Source: CAZFIO01 sp964519585 (GTDB lineage: Bacteria; Bacillota; Clostridia; Tissierellales; Tissierellaceae). Taken from it: a stretch of DNA of 13,310 nt. Location: positions 1 to 13,310 of the forward strand of contig CAZFIO010000048.1 of the NCBI GenBank assembly GCA_964519585.1, read 5' to 3'. Positions 1 to 6,968 of the stretch are shown here, piece by piece (positions within the stretch are counted from its first letter, which is position 1; each line of letters begins with the position of its first letter). Both the position numbers and the translations under genes were made by a program. The notes beneath the pieces are model-generated. The model did no database searches. It was not told the DNA's origin and worked only from the letters and a program-made list of their open reading frames with translations.

Positions 1-417
1 TTCCTGATTATATATTTTTTATATAAAAAAAGATATAATATCTCCCTGATTTTGCTTATAAACACCTTGGGTAGTTTTATATCTAATTATCTTCTTAAAC
101 AAGTATTCCAAAGAACCAGGCCCCTGGAGTTTATGCAGGTAAAACAAGGAGGACTAAGTTATCCTAGTGGGCATTCCATGGTAACTATGAGCATGTATTT
201 AACCATAGCCTACCTACTTACAAGAAAGAAAGCAAACAAAAAAACAAGACTCCTAGTATATAGCCTTATGATACTAATAATTTTAACCATGGGCTTAAGC
301 AGGATGTATCTTGGAGTCCACTGGCCTACGGATATTATAGGAGGATATATAGGGGGCTATTTAGTTTACTATATAAGCTTAAGATTTGTGAACTTATCAG
401 AAAAAGAAGAACAGTAG
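1..417 (+). CDS. PAP2-family membrane phosphatase (3' part; start lies left of the window)
   Basis: The reading frame is open from base 1, so the N-terminus is cut off by the window edge. The TTG at 52 is an internal codon rather than a convincing start, because no ribosome binding site precedes it. All three signature motifs of the PAP2/acid phosphatase family are present: a K-x6-R-P motif near bases 97-123, PSGH near 163-174, and S-R-x5-H-x3-D near 298-333. These form the vanadate-type phosphatase active site. Hydrophobic helices lie between and after the motifs, as in membrane lipid phosphatases acting on undecaprenyl diphosphate or phosphatidic acid derivatives. Which lipid is used cannot be read from this fragment. 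The gene converges on korB and its last codons form one arm of the shared terminator hairpin. The family call is firm; the substrate is open. Confidence 0.9.
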   Translation, partial: FLIIYFLYKKRYNISLILLINTLGSFISNYLLKQVFQRTRPLEFMQVKQGGLSYPSGHSMVTMSMYLTIAYLLTRKKANKKTRLLVYSLMILIILTMGLSRMYLGVHWPTDIIGGYIGGYLVYYISLRFVNLSEKEEQ

Positions 418-435
418 AAAAATTTCTACTGTTCT
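408..435. terminator. Terminator hairpin shared by the convergent PAP2 and korB genes
   Basis: A perfect 13-bp stem (408-420 paired with 423-435) has a 2-nt loop and lies between two convergent stop codons. The left arm includes the PAP2 stop codon. Read on the minus strand the stem is followed by a T-rich run, so it fits best as the korAB terminator. On the plus strand the downstream run is only pyrimidine-rich. Confidence 0.75.
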
Positions 436-439
436 CTTC

Positions 440-1303
440 TTATCTATAGTCCTCCATATACTTTTCTGCATCCTTTGGTTCCCACTTCCTATCTACAAGG
501 GGTGGTCCTTCTCGTAAATAATCAATCTTATCAATATAGGTTTCTTTTTCTTCCCTATAAATTACGCCTATAGGGATACCGTCATCTCCCCATTCCATTG
601 ATTTCTTTATAGCTTCCATCTTATCCCTAGAATCATAATCTGTGTTAGCTAGATCATAGACCCTGTCCTTGTACCACTTAAAGGTATTTACACGATTAAA
701 CACTACACAAGGTTGCAAGACATCAACTAGGGCATATCCCTTGTAATTTATAGCTTCTTTTAGGGTCTTTACCAAATGGTCTTTATCACCGGAAAAAGAT
801 CTAGCTACAAAACCACAACCAGATGCTATAGCAAAAAGCAAAGTTTGGAGAGGTTCGTTTATATTGCCTTGGAACTGCATATTGGTCTTATGTCCCCTGG
901 CAGTAGTTGGAGAGGCCTGGCCCTTTGTTAATCCATAGATTTGATTAAAATGGACTACATGGGTAATATCCACATTTCTTCTCATTCCATGGAGCAAGTG
1001 ATTACCCCCCTCACCATAGGAATCTCCATCACCTGAATGTATTATTACCTTTAGGTCTTTATTCGCAATCTTTATTCCCTGAGCAGGAGGGACAGCCCTA
1101 CCGTGAAGGCCATTAAATCCATTTGTATTAATATAATGAGGTGTTTTAGCTGCCTGACCTATCCCTGAAGCTATAACAACCTCATGGGGCTTAAGCCCCA
1201 ATTCAGCTAGAGTTTGCTTTATAGCAGGAAGAATACCAAAGTTTCCACAACCTGGACACCATGCTATTTCGTCTTTAGAATCAAATATGCTTACATCTAA
1301 CAT
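440..1303 (-). CDS. korB: 2-oxoacid:ferredoxin oxidoreductase, beta (TPP-binding) subunit
   Basis: This is the thiamine-diphosphate subunit of a 2-oxoacid:ferredoxin oxidoreductase. The enzyme converts a 2-oxoacid plus CoA to acyl-CoA and CO2 and reduces ferredoxin. The 287-residue length is usual for the two-subunit class. The N-terminal WCPGCG motif (Cys16, Cys19) is the family hallmark. GDGD at 91-94 followed by an Asn in HFNQIYGLTKGQ (around 120) is the TPP/Mg-binding motif. Only two further cysteines occur, Cys163 and Cys199. The SGIGQ segment (46-50) and the following YINTNGF lack any Cys, so a complete [4Fe-4S] ligand set is not obvious. The ATG overlaps the korA stop by one base (TAATG), with a good GGAGGAGG site inside the end of korA, so the two are translationally coupled. 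2-oxoglutarate is the likeliest substrate by similarity, but other 2-oxoacids are possible. Confidence 0.93.
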   Translation of the reverse strand: MLDVSIFDSKDEIAWCPGCGNFGILPAIKQTLAELGLKPHEVVIASGIGQAAKTPHYINTNGFNGLHGRAVPPAQGIKIANKDLKVIIHSGDGDSYGEGGNHLLHGMRRNVDITHVVHFNQIYGLTKGQASPTTARGHKTNMQFQGNINEPLQTLLFAIASGCGFVARSFSGDKDHLVKTLKEAINYKGYALVDVLQPCVVFNRVNTFKWYKDRVYDLANTDYDSRDKMEAIKKSMEWGDDGIPIGVIYREEKETYIDKIDYLREGPPLVDRKWEPKDAEKYMEDYR

Positions 1304-2979
1304 TACAATACCTCCTCCTTAACCCTTGAATATATAGTATAAGAATCCATCTGCCTTCCACTGTAATCAAGTATACTATGGCTGGTGAATATCCCTAACT
1401 CTTGTCTAATAAGTCTAGCTAGCTGGCCTGTAAAGTTCATTTCCACATTAACTAGCTTTTTAGAAATCTCTGCATATTTCTTTAGCAATTTTGTAGGAAA
1501 TGGATATAGGTCTCCGAAAACAAGAGCACCTACAGAAATATCTTCCTTATTAAGCATTTCAACAGCATCCTTAATAGGTCCATACATGGATCCCCAGCCA
1601 AGTAGAAGAATTTCAGGATTTTCTACACCAAAATAATCAGGTTCTTGAATTTCAGATCTTACACCCTCCATCTTCCTCATACGCTTATCCATCATTGATG
1701 TACGAACTTCAGCAGACTCTGTAATATGACCATACTCATTATGCTCATCACTGTCTATCAGGACTACAGCCCCCTCAATTTTACCAGGTATAATTCTAGG
1801 TGAAACACCATCTTCCACTGGCTTATATCTTTTATATTCTTCATCTCCAAGTTCTTCTTTAGTCATTATATGCCTATCAATTGTAATCCTAGAAAAATCG
1901 TAGGGTGGAATAGTATGTGTTGCATCTGTCAAGTATTGGTCAGTTAGTATAATAACCTGAACCTGATACTTGTCTGCAATATTTAGGGCCCTAGCAGTTT
2001 GATAAAATGCATCTTCAGCATTTTTTACTGCAATAACCATTTTAGGATACTCTCCATGACCAGAGAACAAAACAAAGTCTAGGTCACCTTGTTCAGTCCT
2101 AGTAGGCAATCCTGTTGCAGGACCTGGCCTTTGTGAATCTACTACCACTATAGGAATTTCAGTTATGCCTTGGAGACTCATTGCCTCAACCATAAGAGCA
2201 TAACCACCACCTGAGGTTGCTGTCATGGACCTGACACCTGCATAAGAGGCACCAAGAACCATATTTATAGCAGATATTTCATCTTCTACCTGCTCTACTA
2301 CAATTTTTGCATCATCTTGTTTCATAGACAACTTTGTCATAATACTGGTAGCTGGAGTCATAGGATAGGAAGCAAAAAATCCTACCCCACCAGCCAAGGC
2401 CCCTAAGGCTATAGCATCGTTAGAGTTAATAAGTATTTGATCTCTTTTCTCAGGTTTAGGAAGTTCAAATTTCTTGTCTACATAATCATAACCCTTTTTA
2501 AAGGCCTGAAAGTTTGAATCAGCAGTTTCTTTTTCAAATTTCTCACTAAATACTTCATCAACAATATCAAAGGTCTCACCGAAGATCTTAAATATTGCAC
2601 CTGCAGCTACAGATCCTGCAGTCCTAGGATTTCCAACCTCTTTGGCAAAATCATTCATGGGTATATGTATTACCCTATCATCCTTCACCTCTATAGATTT
2701 ATCACATAGGATGACCCCATCATCTGCTAGCCTTTCTGCATGAAACTCCACAGTCTCCTTGTCCAAGGCTATGATAGCTTGAAGTATAGGCCAATGGGAA
2801 TGCTTCTGTTCTAGTCCAAATCTGATTTGAGAGAAATTATGGCCGCCTCTAATTCTTGACATATAGTCTTTATTAGAGTGGATAAAGTAGCCCTTACGAC
2901 ATAATATTTTTTCTATTAAGATGCCTAAGGTATCAATACCTTGCCCGGCTGCTCCTCCAATCAAAAGATTAAATTCCAT
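1303..2979 (-). CDS. korA: 2-oxoacid:ferredoxin oxidoreductase, fused gamma-alpha subunit
   Basis: This 558-residue protein fuses two parts of the enzyme. The N-terminal gamma-type domain (about 1-170) opens with the GGAAGQGI nucleotide-binding loop (8-15). The alpha, pyrimidine-binding type domain (about 184-400) carries YPMTPAT (205-211), TSGGGYALM (255-263) and SQRPGPATGLPTRTEQGD (282-299), all characteristic of the 2-oxoglutarate/2-oxoacid class. A C-terminal transketolase-like domain follows. It works with KorB as the catalytic unit, generating reduced ferredoxin in the cytoplasm. No separate delta-type ferredoxin subunit gene is adjacent, which fits the two-subunit architecture. The start is set by a strong site (AGGAGGG) eight bases before the ATG. 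It is the first gene of the korA-korB operon, divergent from the YeiH-type transporter. Confidence 0.93.
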   Translation of the reverse strand: MEFNLLIGGAAGQGIDTLGILIEKILCRKGYFIHSNKDYMSRIRGGHNFSQIRFGLEQKHSHWPILQAIIALDKETVEFHAERLADDGVILCDKSIEVKDDRVIHIPMNDFAKEVGNPRTAGSVAAGAIFKIFGETFDIVDEVFSEKFEKETADSNFQAFKKGYDYVDKKFELPKPEKRDQILINSNDAIALGALAGGVGFFASYPMTPATSIMTKLSMKQDDAKIVVEQVEDEISAINMVLGASYAGVRSMTATSGGGYALMVEAMSLQGITEIPIVVVDSQRPGPATGLPTRTEQGDLDFVLFSGHGEYPKMVIAVKNAEDAFYQTARALNIADKYQVQVIILTDQYLTDATHTIPPYDFSRITIDRHIMTKEELGDEEYKRYKPVEDGVSPRIIPGKIEGAVVLIDSDEHNEYGHITESAEVRTSMMDKRMRKMEGVRSEIQEPDYFGVENPEILLLGWGSMYGPIKDAVEMLNKEDISVGALVFGDLYPFPTKLLKKYAEISKKLVNVEMNFTGQLARLIRQELGIFTSHSILDYSGRQMDSYTIYSRVKEEVL

Positions 2980-3130
2980 AATAATACCCTCCTAAGATAT
3001 ATTTTCTCTTGATGGTAGTTTACCCAATATTATTCTGAATAAACGATTTTTACTATAAGATAGGTTCTGGACCCTGACTAAAACTAATAATAAGGATGAA
3101 AAATAGTTTCATATCAGCCTAAAAAAAAGA

Positions 3131-3160
3131 TTAGATTTTATAACAAATAAACATTATAAT
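3131..3160 (+). promoter_or_regulatory. Candidate plus-strand promoter for the YeiH-type gene
   Basis: A perfect -10 TATAAT lies at 3155-3160 with a poor -35 (TTAGAT, 3131-3136) 18 bases upstream. Transcription would begin about 24 bases before the ATG, just ahead of the AAAGGAGG site (3173-3180). It overlaps the candidate minus-strand korA promoter. Confidence 0.4.
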
Positions 3161-3163
3161 CAA
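3135..3163 (-). promoter_or_regulatory. Candidate minus-strand promoter for korA-korB
   Basis: On the minus strand TTGATT (3158-3163) and TAAAAT (3135-3140) are separated by exactly 17 bases. This would give a korA leader of about 150 bases. A second, weaker pair with 17-base spacing (TAGTCA and TATAGT) lies closer to the gene around 3053-3081. The region is very AT-rich, so chance matches are easy. Confidence 0.35.
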
Positions 3164-3190
3164 TATAGACTTAAAGGAGGACACATATAA

Positions 3191-4210
3191 ATGAAGATAA
3201 TCAAAAAATACACACCAGGAATCTTAGTAACTATTTTATTAACTCTTCTAGCAAAATACTTAAGCAACTTTATTCCCATGGGACTTATAAGTCCTGGGGT
3301 TTTTGCCCTACTACTAGGCATGTTCTTAAACCCCTTGTTTGGAAAATATGATTTATTTAAAAGTGGTATATCCTTTGTATCCAAGGAAGTCTTAAGATTG
3401 GGAATTATTCTAATGGGTGCTACCTTAAGTTTTTCACAAGTATTTGAAGTAGGTAAGTATTCCCTATTTGTAATGATATTTACCCTTTTTACTGCCTTTG
3501 TGGGAGGCTATTATTTAGGAAAACTATTCAAGATGGATTGGAAATTGTCTGGCCTAATATCTGCTGGTACTGGTATATGTGGAGGATCAGCCATAGCAGC
3601 CATAGCTCCTACCATAGATGCAGAAGCAAACCATGTTGCATACTCCATATCAGCTACATTTATTTTCGATATCTTGATGGTTATATTATTCCCCATAGCG
3701 GGAAGGTTTTTTGCAATGAGTGATTTGGGCTTTGGTCTATGGACAGGAACCGCAGTTAATGATACTTCCTCAGTAGTTGCAGCTGGATATGCTTTTTCAG
3801 ATGCAGCTGGGAGTTTTTCCCTAATAGTAAAGTTAACAAGAACCTTGTCCATAATACCAGCAGTTTTAACATTTTCCTATATAAATGAAAAATTAAATAC
3901 TAAAAAAGCCCATAATATAGAGAAAAGCAAGGTAGACATAAAAAAGATATTTCCTTGGTTTATTATTTTGTTCTTAATTTTAGTTGGAATTAAGAGTATA
4001 GGAATTATATCAAGTAATCTAAGTAGCCAAATTTCTACAATAAGTAAATTTTGTATGATTATGGCATTAGGAGCTATAGGCTTAAAGACAAATTTCGAGG
4101 AAGTGTCGGAATCTGGGTTCTTACCAATGTTACATGGTTTTATAATTTCCGCCCTAGTGGTTATAGTGTCATTTATTGTTCAAATGATGATGGGACAAAT
4201 TTTTTCTTAA
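3191..4210 (+). CDS. YeiH/UPF0324-family membrane transporter (putative sulfate exporter family)
   Basis: A 339-residue polytopic membrane protein with about ten hydrophobic segments. The sequence matches the YeiH (UPF0324) family: ISPGVFALLLGMFLNP near 33-48, the central GTGICGGSAI signature (126-135), and GTAVNDTSSVVAAG (186-199) followed by a charged KLTR segment. The inverted-repeat look of the two halves is typical of this transporter group. Family members are named putative sulfate exporters and have been tied to sulfur compounds such as taurine or sulfite, but the transported substrate is not established here. The ATG is preceded by AAAGGAGG with a 10-base gap. No terminator is visible before the L,D-transpeptidase gene 81 bases downstream, so read-through is possible. 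Confidence 0.88.
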   Translation: MKIIKKYTPGILVTILLTLLAKYLSNFIPMGLISPGVFALLLGMFLNPLFGKYDLFKSGISFVSKEVLRLGIILMGATLSFSQVFEVGKYSLFVMIFTLFTAFVGGYYLGKLFKMDWKLSGLISAGTGICGGSAIAAIAPTIDAEANHVAYSISATFIFDILMVILFPIAGRFFAMSDLGFGLWTGTAVNDTSSVVAAGYAFSDAAGSFSLIVKLTRTLSIIPAVLTFSYINEKLNTKKAHNIEKSKVDIKKIFPWFIILFLILVGIKSIGIISSNLSSQISTISKFCMIMALGAIGLKTNFEEVSESGFLPMLHGFIISALVVIVSFIVQMMMGQIFS

Positions 4211-4291
4211 TAATTTCATAGTGTTAAAGTTTATTGAATAGAATATTAAGACTAGAATTTTTATTTTCAAATTTTTCTAAGGGGGAGGGAG

Positions 4292-5008
4292 ATGAAAAGA
4301 AGGCACTTAATAATTTATTTGGTTTTTCTAATAATTTTGTTGCTGGGAGTAGGAAATTATATTCATATGATAAAAGTAAAAAAAGCTATAGATTATTTAA
4401 GCATATCAAATATTTTTAAAAACCAAAGTTTTACAATTCATATAGAAGTAGATAAAAAAAGGTTAACCCTAGTGGATAGACGAAGTGATGAAATAATTAG
4501 GACTTACCCAGTTGCAACTGGCAAACCATCATCACCTACGCCCCTGGGGAGTTTTGAAATTACAGACAGGGGTAGTTGGGGTGAAGGTTTTGGGTCCAGA
4601 TGGATAGGTTTGGGTATACCCTGGGGAAGGTATGGAATTCATGGAACAAATAAACCAGGCTCCATAGGTGGAGAGGTATCAGCTGGATGTATAAGGATGC
4701 AAAATAGCCATATAGAAGATCTTTATGAATTAATTAATGATAAAACCAATGTAGTAATTACAAATAATTCCTATGGCCTATACGGTAGTTATAGTCGGAC
4801 TTTAAAGCCTGGTGACAGGGGGACAGATGTTTTAGAGGTACAAAAAAGGTTAAGTCAGAAGGGCTATTATGACTATAGTCTTGATGGCATATATGGAGAT
4901 GTGATGAAAAAAGCCCTAGTAAGTTTTTTAAATGATATAAACCACCCCCTTACAGATAAGATAGATAATGACATATATGATATGCTTGGCATAGTATTTA
5001 TGGAATAA
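4292..5008 (+). CDS. L,D-transpeptidase (YkuD) with C-terminal peptidoglycan-binding domain
   Basis: This 238-residue protein has a basic start (MKRRH) and one hydrophobic helix (about 7-23), so it is probably membrane-anchored or exported. The YkuD catalytic domain (about 46-158) contains GIHGTN (116-121) and SAGCIRM (130-136) with the nucleophile Cys133. This His/Cys pair forms a thioacyl intermediate to make 3-3 peptidoglycan cross-links or to attach proteins. The C-terminal part (about 171-215), starting LKPGDRGTDVLEVQKRL, is a PG_binding_1 domain that positions the enzyme on the wall. YkuD with wall-binding modules is common in spore formers and may act in vegetative or spore cortex peptidoglycan; the sequence does not decide. 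The start is fixed by GGGGGAGGG ending two bases before the ATG region, which is slightly close but strong. Confidence 0.93.
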   Translation: MKRRHLIIYLVFLIILLLGVGNYIHMIKVKKAIDYLSISNIFKNQSFTIHIEVDKKRLTLVDRRSDEIIRTYPVATGKPSSPTPLGSFEITDRGSWGEGFGSRWIGLGIPWGRYGIHGTNKPGSIGGEVSAGCIRMQNSHIEDLYELINDKTNVVITNNSYGLYGSYSRTLKPGDRGTDVLEVQKRLSQKGYYDYSLDGIYGDVMKKALVSFLNDINHPLTDKIDNDIYDMLGIVFME

Positions 5009-5026
5009 AACCTTTACACCAGTTTA

Positions 5027-5056
5027 TTGACTAAAAATTTGGGTAATAAATATAAA
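5027..5056 (+). promoter_or_regulatory. Promoter for ferritin
   Basis: TTGACT (5027-5032) and TATAAA (5051-5056) are separated by 18 bases, a good housekeeping sigma match. Transcription would start near 5063, about 27 bases before the ferritin ATG. It lies just after the L,D-transpeptidase stop codon. A start site here also makes the longer in-frame TTG start at 5027 impossible. Confidence 0.65.
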
Positions 5057-5077
5057 GTAATACTAGAAAATACTATT

Positions 5078-5082
5078 GGAGG
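5078..5082 (+). promoter_or_regulatory. Ribosome binding site fixing the ferritin start
   Basis: GGAGG sits seven bases before the ATG at 5090. The longer in-frame TTG start at 5027 has no such site, so this decides in favour of the 160-residue protein. Confidence 0.85.
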
Positions 5083-5089
5083 TTTGAAA

Positions 5090-5572
5090 ATGACAGAGAA
5101 ACTAATGAATGCCTTAAATGATCAATTTAATTTTGAATTGCTATCAGGATACTATTATATGGCAATGGCTGCCTATTGTTCAGCAGAAAATATGAATGGG
5201 TTTGCTCATTTCTTGCATGAGCAGGCAAAGGAAGAGTATGAGCATGCAATGAAGTTTTATGAATTTATAAATGATATGGACGGGAGAGTTACCACTCAAG
5301 CTATGCCAGAGCCTAAAAATAATTATGAATCATTTTTAGAAGTTTTTAATACAGCTTTAGCCCATGAGAAAATAGTTACTTCAAAAATTTATGATTTACT
5401 AGATTTGGCCAAGGCCGAAAACAATTATCCAACAATTCAATTTCTACAATGGTTTGTAGAAGAACAGGTGGAAGAGGAAACTAGTATGAAGGATATAATC
5501 TTTAAGCTTGAAGGTGCAAAGGATCATTTCCCTGCCCTCTACTTGCTAGATAAGGAATTAGGGCAAAGATAA
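5090..5572 (+). CDS. ftnA: Bacterial non-haem ferritin
   Basis: An iron-storage ferritin of 160 residues, the usual length. It oxidises Fe(II) at a di-iron site and stores ferric mineral in a 24-subunit shell. The ligands of E. coli FtnA all have counterparts one position earlier: Glu16 (FNFELLSGYYY), Glu49 and His52 (EEYEH), Glu93 (AHEK), Gln126 and Glu129 (EEQVEEE). The frame extends upstream to a TTG at 5027. The ATG at 5090 is preferred because GGAGG (5078-5082) precedes it by seven bases, the protein then aligns with the family N-terminus, and a promoter occupies the upstream bases. It is transcribed on its own, ending at the hairpin at 5591-5622. In an anaerobe it should help keep Fe(II) from driving oxygen-radical chemistry. 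No Fur or PerR operator was recognised. Confidence 0.96.
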   Translation: MTEKLMNALNDQFNFELLSGYYYMAMAAYCSAENMNGFAHFLHEQAKEEYEHAMKFYEFINDMDGRVTTQAMPEPKNNYESFLEVFNTALAHEKIVTSKIYDLLDLAKAENNYPTIQFLQWFVEEQVEEETSMKDIIFKLEGAKDHFPALYLLDKELGQR

Positions 5573-5590
5573 ATTCCATAATAAAATAAT

Positions 5591-5622
5591 AAAAAAGATA
5601 GATCCTTGGATCTATCTTTTTT
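5591..5622. terminator. Bidirectional terminator between ferritin and the SASP gene
   Basis: A nearly perfect palindrome with a GATAGATCC/GGATCTATC stem is flanked by A6 on the left and T6 on the right. It therefore reads as a stem followed by a T-run on both strands. It lies between the convergent ferritin and SASP stop codons. Confidence 0.88.
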
Positions 5623-5636
5623 ATATAAATACCTAT

Positions 5637-5918
5637 TTATTTAAGGTTACTTGTTCCACCAGCAGTTGAAGGAGGAGTAACTATATCTCCTGTGTTTCCT
5701 GTACCGCCTTGGCCTAGGTTTTGTTGAGCCATTTGAACTAAGTTTCTAGTTATATTACCACCAACATACCCATTTTCACGGGATGTTAAAGTTCCTTTAT
5801 CCATTGAGTCATAATTTGCCATTCCTAATTCTGATGCAATTTCTAATTTCATTTGGTTTAAAGCATGACGTGCTTCTGGAACCATTATTCTTTTACTTCC
5901 TGAACTATTGTTAGCCAT
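5637..5918 (-). CDS. Alpha/beta-type small acid-soluble spore protein (SASP)
   Basis: A 93-residue DNA-binding protein that coats and protects the chromosome in dormant endospores and is degraded at germination. The core (about 13-68) has the two conserved blocks. KLEIASELG (24-32) contains the germination protease cleavage context (Glu26-Ile27). SRENGYVGGNITRNLV (46-61) matches the DNA-binding segment. A Gly/Thr/Asn-rich tail of about 20 residues (71-93) extends beyond the compact 60-75 residues usual for the family. The start is fixed by AAGGAGA upstream of the ATG on the minus strand. A forespore-type -10 (CATAATA) lies at 5967-5973, but no -35 of the right spacing was found, so SigG control is likely from family knowledge rather than shown. 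Presence of this gene means the organism is, or descends from, an endospore former. Confidence 0.93.
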   Translation of the reverse strand: MANNSSGSKRIMVPEARHALNQMKLEIASELGMANYDSMDKGTLTSRENGYVGGNITRNLVQMAQQNLGQGGTGNTGDIVTPPSTAGGTSNLK

Positions 5919-6097
5919 TTATATGTCTCCTTTCATCTTTATTTTGTTAATATTGTTGTCTAGTAGTATTATGTGTAAAGAAAATATAAATAACCATGTA
6001 AAAAAATGAATACATTCCATGATTTTGAAATTTTTAAAATAAGATTAAGCTTGAATTTAAAATTATTTTGAATGTATTTTGCTGCACATAAGGAGAA
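5919..6097. other. Leader and AT-rich spacer upstream of the SASP gene
   Basis: This is the first part of a 491-base gene-free gap. It holds the SASP ribosome binding site and a possible sporulation -10 (5967-5973, minus strand), then featureless AT-rich sequence up to the inverted element that starts at 6098. No ORF with a ribosome binding site was found in it. Confidence 0.5.
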
Positions 6098-6347
6098 TTA
6101 AACGATAGTCAAACAATAGATAAACAATAGTCTAGCAATAGTCTAGCGATTGTTTTTGGGGTCCGGCTTTGGGGTCGGCGGGCGACCGCAGGTCGCCCCT
6201 ACAATTTAAACCATGACATGCTCGTAGGGGCTAGCTTTGCTGGCCCGCTGGGTCGCTTTATTCTCCTAATCTTCAGCAAAGCTTGCTCCTTCACAAGTTT
6301 TTAAAGTTGTTCAACCATCGTTTCCCTACTGTTCCCCTATCGTTATA
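6098..6347. repeat. Composite inverted element: 11-nt repeat arrays facing each other across a GC-rich hairpin core
   Basis: The left end (6098-6152) is five contiguous 11-nt units with consensus NNNAACAATAG. The right end (6304-6347) is four contiguous 11-nt units of the same motif in reverse orientation (CTATCGTTNNN type, the innermost one degenerate). The outermost units share AACGATAG as terminal inverted repeats. The middle, 6170-6255, is much more GC-rich than its surroundings. It holds two hairpins, GGGCGACC/GGTCGCCC (6180-6198) and GGGCTAGC/GCTGGCCC (6228-6246, one wobble). These are themselves arranged as inverted arms (6178-6202 against 6224-6248, ending in CCCCTAC/GTAGGGG). A further perfect 10-bp inverted repeat pairs 6233-6242 with 6274-6283. 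No ORF is supported inside. It looks like a MITE-like, non-autonomous intergenic element; mobility is inferred. Confidence 0.8.
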
Positions 6348-6354
6348 TTCCCAT

Positions 6355-6383
6355 TTGTCATTATAAGATTAAAATAGTATAAT
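6355..6383 (+). promoter_or_regulatory. Promoter for the chromate-transporter pair
   Basis: TTGTCA (6355-6360) and a perfect TATAAT (6378-6383) are separated by 17 bases. Transcription would start near 6390, leaving a 20-30 base leader. The promoter begins eight bases after the end of the inverted element, so the element abuts it. Confidence 0.75.
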
Positions 6384-6409
6384 AAATACTTGAGACAAAA
6401 GAATAGGGT

Positions 6410-6967
6410 GTGAATAGTTTGAAAGATATAATTGATTTATTTACTGTTTTTTTTCAAATGGGGGCTTTTACTTTTGGCGGAGGTTATGCCATGCTTCCTA
6501 TTATCCAAGAGGAAATAGTAAATAAGAGAAACTGGGCAAGTAATGAGGAAGTCATAGATTATTATGCTATAGGTCAATGTACACCGGGTATAATTGCCGT
6601 AAATACTGCAACCTTTATTGGCTATAAAAGGAAGGGAATAATTGGAGGTATTATTGCCACTCTTGGGCTAGTTTCACCTTCTCTTTTGATTATTACAGTT
6701 ATTGCAAGGTTTTTTAGACATTTCCAAGACTACAAAATAGTCCAACATGCTTTTGGTGGAATCCAGGCTGCAGTAGTTGCTTTAATAGTAAGTGCTGTAA
6801 TAAAAATGTTTAAGCAGTCCGTGAAAGATAATCTAGGACTTGTTTTGTTTGGACTTGCTTTTTTAGCTGTTGCATTTTTTAGTATTTCTCCTATAATAAT
6901 TATTATTCTTGCAGGACTTGCTGGAACAATAAAATCAAAATATTTTGACATAAAGGAGAATAGATAG
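6410..6967 (+). CDS. Chromate transporter family protein, first half-size subunit
   Basis: A 185-residue membrane protein equal to one domain of the CHR (ChrA) transporter family. GAFTFGGGYAMLP (18-30) and CTPGIIAVNTATFIGYK (57-73) are the family's conserved N-terminal loops. Several hydrophobic helices follow. Half-size CHR proteins encoded as adjacent pairs are thought to work together as heteromers. Chromate efflux is proven only for some long members, so the natural substrate here is unknown. The GTG at 6410 has no ribosome binding site. An in-frame TTG at 6419 has AGGGTG eight bases upstream and may be the real start, giving 182 residues. The second subunit begins one base after this gene's stop. 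Confidence 0.88.
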   Translation: MNSLKDIIDLFTVFFQMGAFTFGGGYAMLPIIQEEIVNKRNWASNEEVIDYYAIGQCTPGIIAVNTATFIGYKRKGIIGGIIATLGLVSPSLLIITVIARFFRHFQDYKIVQHAFGGIQAAVVALIVSAVIKMFKQSVKDNLGLVLFGLAFLAVAFFSISPIIIIILAGLAGTIKSKYFDIKENR

Positions 6968-6968
6968 G

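Noticed and set aside
4234..4419. 61-residue plus-strand ORF overlapping the start of the L,D-transpeptidase
   Set aside because: It has no ribosome binding site for its TTG, lies out of frame over a well-supported gene, and shows no recognisable protein features.
5027..5089. Longer ferritin start (TTG at 5027) adding 21 residues
   Set aside because: The added residues do not match ferritins. A promoter with its -35 at 5027 covers the region, and GGAGG sits properly before the ATG at 5090.
5967..5999. SigG-type promoter for the SASP gene (CATAATA with ACATG upstream on the minus strand)
   Set aside because: The -10-like word is good, but the only -35-like word is about 21 bases away instead of 17-18, so it was not listed as a promoter.
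6098..6152. CRISPR array
   Set aside because: The units are 11 nt and contiguous without unique spacers, and no cas genes are present.
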